Part shown: positions 32,956 through 37,271 of the stretch, one piece after another
Layout: each line of letters begins with the position of its first letter
Numbering within the stretch: the stretch's first letter is position 1
Notes under the pieces: generated by a model
Seen by the model: only the letters and a program-made list of their open reading frames with translations
Told to the model about the DNA's origin: nothing
The model's database searches: none
From: Crocinitomicaceae bacterium
GTDB taxonomy: Bacteria; Bacteroidota; Bacteroidia; Flavobacteriales_D; Crocinitomicaceae
Direction: 5' to 3'
NCBI GenBank assembly: GCA_021738405.1
Contig: JAIPCC010000015.1
Span: 1-37,271 of the forward strand
Length of the DNA: 37,271 nt
Translations under genes and position numbers: made by a program

Positions 32956-33435
32956 TTATTGGGTCTGTAGAAGCTGCAGAAAGTCCTGAAGAGTTTGGGG
33001 GTGGAGTGGTGCAGCACCCTTGCAAATCAGTGCAAAAACTTCTTGTGCTTTGTGTTCAGAACTTTTTTTAGCGCCTTTCTTTAAAGTGAGTGCCGACCAA
33101 GAAGTTTGAATGTACTCAAGCCAATTTTCAGGGTTGATATCTGGCTGAATCTCTTCTGAATTCCACTGGAAATGAAAAAGGTTCCAATCGTCGTGTCGAA
33201 AATCAAAAACCGTGATGAAATCATTTCCAATCTGAAGTAAACCAGGCATTTGGTTGTATGCTTTCTCAAGGACAATATTGGCAAATAGATCGATGAATTC
33301 TTGGGCTTTTGTAGGGTTGTCAGAGGCGAGTTGGCGCCATTCGGCGTCGTAGAGTTCGTTGATAACCAGAAAATGCTTGAATTCTGTTTCGAGTTCGCTT
33401 AACTCTTGTGGCGTAAGTGATCTAAATTTGAGCAT
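32956..33435 (-). CDS. DUF6495 family protein
   Basis: 159 residues. The N-terminus FRSLTPQELSELETEFKHFL, then LYDAEWRQLASDNPTKAQEF and IDLFANIVLEKAYNQMPGLL, match the DUF6495 pattern of Bacteroidota. The middle (FITVFDFRHDDWNLFHFQWN) is a beta segment. No catalytic residues are known. It starts at a TAATG overlap with the gldH stop, the order gldH-DUF6495 pointing to a shared transcript. No link to gliding is proven. Confidence 0.72.
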   Translation of the reverse strand: MLKFRSLTPQELSELETEFKHFLVINELYDAEWRQLASDNPTKAQEFIDLFANIVLEKAYNQMPGLLQIGNDFITVFDFRHDDWNLFHFQWNSEEIQPDINPENWLEYIQTSWSALTLKKGAKKSSEHKAQEVFALICKGAAPLHPQTLQDFLQLLQTQ

Positions 33436-33902
33436 TATTCTGCTTCGCTGATCTTGACTTCTAAACTGATGTCGAGCACTTCATCTACGCTTTTTTCGGT
33501 GATGGCTTGTTCGAGCTTGAATTTGTATTTGCCCTTGAAGGGCACTTTGCGGCGTTTGAAAATGAGCTGATGCTCAACGACGGTGCCAGATTTTTTGCCA
33601 ATCCAGTTGCCGTTGGCGTCTGCCGTTTTGATTTCGTAAGGTTCGCGAACGCTTTTGCCAAATGGCGGGGTGGTGCGCAAGAAAATCCAGAGGTTATTGT
33701 AGGCGTAATCTGTGGTGCTGCGCAGCGTAAAAATGAAATCGTAGAGTTGGGTGGTGTCTTCGATATTGACTTCAAATGAAGGTTTTACACTTTGCGTCCA
33801 TTGCTCGTTTTTGAAGCGATAGGCTTTGGTGTAAATAGCCTCTTTGGTGCAACTTGCCGTTAGCAAGCTCAGCAAGAAAAAAACACTAACTAGCTTTTTC
33901 AT
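33435..33902 (-). CDS. gldH: Gliding motility lipoprotein GldH
   Basis: About 155 residues from the ATG at 33902, preferred because it begins a lipoprotein signal (KKLVSVFFLLSLLTASC). A longer frame starting at 33986 lies within ricT and adds an unlikely 28-residue leader. The mature part has YDFIFTLRSTTDYAYNNLWI, TTPPFGKSVREPYEIKTADA and NGNWIGKKSGTVVEHQLIFK, which match GldH. GldH is one of the lipoproteins needed for gliding motility and linked to the type 9 secretion machinery. The gene order ricT-gldH is common in Bacteroidota. Confidence 0.9.
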   Translation of the reverse strand: MKKLVSVFFLLSLLTASCTKEAIYTKAYRFKNEQWTQSVKPSFEVNIEDTTQLYDFIFTLRSTTDYAYNNLWIFLRTTPPFGKSVREPYEIKTADANGNWIGKKSGTVVEHQLIFKRRKVPFKGKYKFKLEQAITEKSVDEVLDISLEVKISEAE

Positions 33903-35061
33903 TTTTTGGCCCTCCGGGGTTCGGTTTGCGGGGTTTGCGATTGGGTCTTCTTTTTTTATTGTTATTGTTGCTGAAAGATTTTTCAAAGCGCGTGAGGCTG
34001 TCTTGGCCTACAACATTCTGATAACCAATTTCTTCTACTTTTTCTTTCACTTGTGCAAAGTCGGCGAGGTCTTTGGGCTTCACGCCGTCTTTGTTGAGTT
34101 TTTTGATCTCTGCAACGCGCTCAGGGGTGAGTGCAACCATGCCGTTTTCACCTTTGTAAGCGTACCAAATGATCCGCTTGAAAACATCTGTTTTCATGTG
34201 AACGGCATCGCCTTTTTCGGTCTGTAGCTTGCTGTCTGGCTTAGGCATAGACTTAATGGCGTCTAGGTACATGTCGAGTTCATAGTTGAGACAACATTTA
34301 AGTTTGCCGCACTGACCCGCTAATTTTTGTGGGTTTAAAGAGAGTTGCTGATAACGCGCCGCCGATGTGGATACCGATCTGAAGTCGGTGAGCCATGTGC
34401 TACAGCAGAGTTCTCTACCGCAAGAGCCGATTCCGCCGAGGCGCGAAGCTTCTTGACGCGAGCCAATTTGACGCATTTCGACACGCACTTTGAAGCGCTC
34501 GGCCATGTCTTTTATGAGTTGCCTAAAATCGATGCGACTTTCTGCAGTGTAGTAAAACGTAGCCTTGCTGAGGTCTGCTTGGTACTCGACATCTGATATT
34601 TTCATATCGAGTTTGAGGTTTTGAGCTAAGGTGCGCGATTGGGTGAGGAGGTCGCGTTCCAAGGTGCGTCCTTTGATCCATTTATCGATTTCTTCCTGAT
34701 TGGAGATGTGCAAGATTTTTTTGCACTCCATGGTTTTGAGGTTGGGGGCCTTTTTCTTGACTTGAATACGAGCGAGCTCGCCGAGGGCGGAAACCACACC
34801 GATATCCCATCCTGGGGAAGTGTCCACAGTTACGACATCGCCGGTTTGTAGGGAAATGTGGTCTGCGTTTCTGTAGAAAGCTTTGCGTGCATTTTTGAAG
34901 CGAACCTCTACAAGTTCGAAGGTGCTCTGACCAGCTGGTAGGCTGATGTTGGCAAGCCAATCAAAAACTTCGAGTTTATTGCATCCGCCGCTGCTGCATG
35001 TGCCGTTGTTTTTACAACCTTTTGGTGTTCCTCCACCGCTACTACATGACGCACAACCCAT
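33886..35061 (-). CDS. ricT: PSP1 domain protein RicT
   Basis: 391 residues. The N-terminus is a Cys/Gly-rich segment with Cys at 3, 6, 16, 22 and 27 (MGCASCSSGG, KGCKNNGTCSSGGC). The PSP1 core follows: FELVEVRFKNARKAFYRN, TGDVVTVDTSPGWDIGVV, KMECKKILHIS-type helix, YYTAESRIDFRQLIKDMAER, GGIGSCGRELCCSTWL and SLNPQKLAGQCGKLKCCLNY (the GRxLCC and CGxLKCCL motifs that ligate Fe-S in the RicAFT complex). The C-terminus is basic. It probably works in RNA processing or maturation. Its 3' end overlaps gldH by 17 nt; the start lies 43 nt past the holB stop. Confidence 0.9.
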   Translation of the reverse strand: MGCASCSSGGGTPKGCKNNGTCSSGGCNKLEVFDWLANISLPAGQSTFELVEVRFKNARKAFYRNADHISLQTGDVVTVDTSPGWDIGVVSALGELARIQVKKKAPNLKTMECKKILHISNQEEIDKWIKGRTLERDLLTQSRTLAQNLKLDMKISDVEYQADLSKATFYYTAESRIDFRQLIKDMAERFKVRVEMRQIGSRQEASRLGGIGSCGRELCCSTWLTDFRSVSTSAARYQQLSLNPQKLAGQCGKLKCCLNYELDMYLDAIKSMPKPDSKLQTEKGDAVHMKTDVFKRIIWYAYKGENGMVALTPERVAEIKKLNKDGVKPKDLADFAQVKEKVEEIGYQNVVGQDSLTRFEKSFSNNNNKKRRPNRKPRKPNPGGPKNEKAS

Positions 35062-35076
35062 TTGATTTTTTTGTTG

Positions 35077-35084
35077 TAAAGTTA
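35077..35084 (-). promoter_or_regulatory. Weak -7 element upstream of ricT
   Basis: TAACTTTA on the minus strand is one mismatch from TAnnTTTG, 15 nt before the ATG at 35061. It may give ricT-gldH-DUF6495 their own promoter. Confidence 0.3.
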
Positions 35085-35103
35085 ATAAATAAAGTCGTTT
35101 GAA

Positions 35104-36222
35104 CTACGCCTGATGGATGTAGCGCATCGTTTGAAAACAAAGTTGCGTAAATAAGATGCGTGCATTGGCGTTGCGGTCTATCTGAAAATAGGCGGCGTCA
35201 AAGGTGCTCATGAATTCTCGGATGTTGTTGCCTGAAATAAATGGCGCAAATTTTTCTAAAAACGCAGCTTCCTCGCTCGAGACTTTGGTCAGCAGATCGC
35301 CCATATAATTAGTGAGCAAGCTTTGGCGCATCATGTGGAGTGCGTATTGAATAAATAGTTTTTGTCTTTCCTTGCCAATGGACGCGATGTCGTCGGCCCA
35401 ATTCATCATGGCCAACACTTCTTTTTTGTAGCATACGCGCATGAGTTGGATGAATTGATTGCGTTGTTGGTCTTGGTCATCTGAAGTAGCCAAATAAGAC
35501 ATAGCGGCAAGTACAGAGCCATCGGCAAAAGCGGCAATTGCATCGGCGTTGGTGCGCGTTTGACTTTTGGTTTGCTGCAAATAAGCACTGAGGTCGTCGG
35601 TACTGATTTTAGGTACCCTAATGAGTTGCGTGCGGGATTGGATTGTGATCATGAGCTTGCTGGCATCCTCACTCACCAATAGAAACAAGGTTTTGGCGGG
35701 TGGTTCTTCGAGTATCTTGAGCAACTTATTGGCACAATCTGCATTCATTTCTTCTGGTTGCCAAATGATCATGACTTTGTAGCCACCTTCGTAACCTTTC
35801 AGACTCAGTTTGCGGATGATTTCTTTGCTTTCTTCGGTGCCAATAATGGGCTTGCGCAGTTTGGAATCGATGCGTTCGGTCCAGTCGAAGAGGTCAAAAT
35901 AGGCCGATTGTTGGAGTTGAGCGCGCCAATCTGCCAAAAATAAATCAGAAGTTTTGCCAATGCTCAGCACGACAGGAAACACAAAATGAAGGTCTGGATG
36001 CTGGAGCTGCTGTACTTTTTGACATGAGGCGCAGCGTCCGCAGCTGTCGTTTTCGCCGCGGTCTGTGCAAAACAGATATTGACTAAAAGCCAAAGCTAAA
36101 GGCAAACCGCCATAGCCAGCTGGGCCTTGAAGCAACTGGGCATGTGCAATTTTGCCCGAATTGATCTCTTGGATGAGTTCTTGCTTGAGGGTTGTTTGAC
36201 CTATGATTTGCTGAAATTGCAC
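35104..36222 (-). CDS. holB: DNA polymerase III delta' subunit
   Basis: About 372 residues from the GTG at 36222 (a TTG at 36228 is used by the longest frame but lies inside the -7 element). AAA+ clamp-loader features: FQQIIGQTTLKQELIQEI, HAQLLQGPAGYGGLPLALAF with a P-loop lacking the Lys/Thr (typical for delta'), the zinc module CTDRGENDSCGRCASCQ, KLLKILEEPPAKTLFLLV, and SRTQLIRVP at the sensor region. It is part of the clamp loader that loads the sliding clamp. rsmI lies 27 nt upstream. Confidence 0.9.
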   Translation of the reverse strand: MQFQQIIGQTTLKQELIQEINSGKIAHAQLLQGPAGYGGLPLALAFSQYLFCTDRGENDSCGRCASCQKVQQLQHPDLHFVFPVVLSIGKTSDLFLADWRAQLQQSAYFDLFDWTERIDSKLRKPIIGTEESKEIIRKLSLKGYEGGYKVMIIWQPEEMNADCANKLLKILEEPPAKTLFLLVSEDASKLMITIQSRTQLIRVPKISTDDLSAYLQQTKSQTRTNADAIAAFADGSVLAAMSYLATSDDQDQQRNQFIQLMRVCYKKEVLAMMNWADDIASIGKERQKLFIQYALHMMRQSLLTNYMGDLLTKVSSEEAAFLEKFAPFISGNNIREFMSTFDAAYFQIDRNANARILFTQLCFQTMRYIHQA

Positions 36223-36225
36223 CCT

Positions 36226-36233
36226 CAAAAATA
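36226..36233 (-). promoter_or_regulatory. -7 promoter element for holB
   Basis: The minus strand reads TATTTTTG, a perfect TAnnTTTG, overlapping the TTG at 36228 and ending three bases before the GTG at 36222. Confidence 0.45.
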
Positions 36234-36248
36234 GCGAAAAACCCGCAA

Positions 36249-36923
36249 TTATTCGGCGTTCCCCTTCAAGAGCAGCACGATTTCACCTTTTGCCTCATGT
36301 TGAGCGAAATAGCTTTGAAGTTCGGCGAGTGTACGGCGGTGATACGTTTCAAATTTTTTGCTGATTTCCCTGACCACACAAGCTTCTCGCTGCGGGTCTA
36401 GCCATTCGCACATTTGGTTGAGTGTTTTGGCAATGCGGTGCGGTGATTCGTACAAAACCACAGTTCGGTTCTCTTGGGCGAGTGCTTGAATGCGTGTCTG
36501 TCGGCCTTTTTTGTGTGGCAGAAAGCCTTCGAAAACAAATTTGTCGCAAGGAAAGCCAGAAGCGACTAATGCGGGTACAAATGCCGTTGGGCCAGGCAGA
36601 CATTCAACTTCAATTCCTGCCTGAACGCAAGCGCGCACCAATAAAAACCCAGGATCTGAGATACCCGGTGTGCCGGCGTCAGAGACCAACACACAAAATT
36701 CGTGTTGTTGAATCAGTTCGACGGTTTTCTCTAAAAAGCGGTGTTCGTTGTGGGCATGAAAGGCCAAGACCTTCTTTTTGATTTCAAAATGATTCAAAAG
36801 TTTGTTGGTCACGCGGGTGTCTTCGGCAAAAATGAGCGGTGTTTCTTTCAAGATGCGCAAGGACCGAAGTGTAATGTCTTCTAAGTTGCCAATTGGGGTC
36901 GGGACGAGGATCAGTCTGGGCAT
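36249..36923 (-). CDS. rsmI: 16S rRNA (cytidine(1402)-2'-O)-methyltransferase
   Basis: About 224 residues from the ATG at 36923 (MPRLILVPTPIGNLEDITLR); the longer frame from 36959 would add an overlap into radA. It 2'-O-methylates C1402 in the decoding site, using SAM. Motifs: VPTPIGNLEDIT, AEDTRVTNKLLNHFEI, CVLVSDAGTPGISDPGFLLV, VECLPGPTAFVPALVASGFP, FVFEGFLPHKKGRQ and VLYESPHRIAKTLNQM. The radA stop is 4 nt upstream. Confidence 0.95.
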   Translation of the reverse strand: MPRLILVPTPIGNLEDITLRSLRILKETPLIFAEDTRVTNKLLNHFEIKKKVLAFHAHNEHRFLEKTVELIQQHEFCVLVSDAGTPGISDPGFLLVRACVQAGIEVECLPGPTAFVPALVASGFPCDKFVFEGFLPHKKGRQTRIQALAQENRTVVLYESPHRIAKTLNQMCEWLDPQREACVVREISKKFETYHRRTLAELQSYFAQHEAKGEIVLLLKGNAE

Positions 36924-36927
36924 ATGA

Positions 36928-37271
36928 TTAAGCAAAAACCGCGCGCACCACTTCTTCAATTTTGGTGCAAGGGATGATTTCTATTTGGTGTTTGTGTCCT
37001 TTGATGCCTTTGGAATATTTGGACACGATGATTTTTTTGTAACCGAGTTTTTCGAGTTCACCCAAGCGTTGCTCTAGGCGGTTGACGGGCCTGAGCTCTC
37101 CGCTGAGGCCAATTTCGGCTGCAAATGAGATGGTTTTATCTATAGCGAGATCGGCGTTGGAGGATAAAATAGCCATGGCAACTGCTAAGTCAATGGCGGG
37201 GTCGTCTACTTTGATGCCGCCGGCAATATTCAAGAAAACGTCTTTGGCGGCCAAGCGAAAACCGCAGCGTT
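36928..37271 (-). CDS. radA: DNA repair protein RadA, C-terminal part (5' end outside window)
   Basis: The frame is open to the end of the window (RCGFRLAAKDVFLNIAGGI), so the gene starts beyond it. The visible 114 or so residues are the Lon-protease-like domain of RadA: KVDDPAIDLAVAMAILSSNA, FAAEIGLSGELRPVNRLEQR, LGELEKLGYKKIIVSKYSKG. RadA is a RecA-like helicase that promotes branch migration in recombination. The P-loop and zinc-finger parts are not in the window. It is followed after 4 nt by rsmI. Confidence 0.92.
   Translation of the reverse strand, partial: RCGFRLAAKDVFLNIAGGIKVDDPAIDLAVAMAILSSNADLAIDKTISFAAEIGLSGELRPVNRLEQRLGELEKLGYKKIIVSKYSKGIKGHKHQIEIIPCTKIEEVVRAVFA

Noticed and set aside
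1-37271. CRISPR arrays, tRNA or rRNA genes, insertion sequences or prophage
   Set aside because: No regularly spaced repeats, cloverleaf candidates, transposase or integrase motifs were seen; the short gaps leave little space for them.

Overview
The window is a densely packed chromosomal segment from a member of the Bacteroidota, most likely Flavobacteriales. The evidence is: a GldH gliding-motility lipoprotein next to a RicT (PSP1) gene; Bacteroidota-restricted families (DUF3127, DUF6495, MORN-type YwqK repeats, PD40/TPR proteins, a stand-alone TonB plug protein); and repeated promoter elements of the Bacteroidota type (TAnnTTTG at -7, no Shine-Dalgarno). I saw no rRNA, tRNA, CRISPR, IS element or prophage. 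The longest gene-free stretch is about 250 nt (9958-10209).

Layout. 1-7660: end of an outer-membrane barrel gene, a DUF2141 protein, coaE, a methyltransferase/ZIP transporter pair, a DUF3127 protein with an SSB-like tail, a flavin reductase diverging from a MORN-repeat protein, fabD, a barrel-less TonB plug protein, and truA. 7665-9957: a TPR/PD40 protein diverging from a phosphodiester-glycosidase-type lipoprotein. 10210-15250: a four-gene operon with overlapping ends (TetR, ABC exporter, HlyD, TolC), in which the ABC protein has lost every ATPase motif. 15234-18300: a bicarbonate-uptake-type cluster (SbtA-like permease, DUF6671 zinc-ribbon protein, small helical protein) diverging from a CbbR-like LysR regulator. 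18272-22126: a secreted alpha/beta hydrolase, mtnA and metK.

22143-28326 reads as one minus-strand operon: an MbnP-like lipoprotein, an MbnH/MauG-like diheme peroxidase, a nucleotidyltransferase-like gene split by a one-base frameshift, a WYL regulator, and PaaG- and PaaH-like enzymes. Junctions are 1-8 nt or TAATG overlaps. 28396-31509 is a large RecB/AddA-like helicase-nuclease. It converges with a CTP-synthase-C-terminus-like protein whose amidotransferase triad looks broken. 32216-37271 is a minus-strand run: a lipoprotein of unknown function, DUF6495, gldH, ricT, holB, rsmI and the 3' end of radA.

Most of the window is housekeeping. The observations most worth a second look are the ABC-HlyD-TolC exporter with a dead ATPase domain, the frameshifted nucleotidyltransferase-like gene, the SbtA/DUF6671/LysR cluster, the MbnP/MbnH pair, the degenerate amidotransferase, and several -7 elements ending 3-4 nt before the start codon, which implies leaderless mRNAs.
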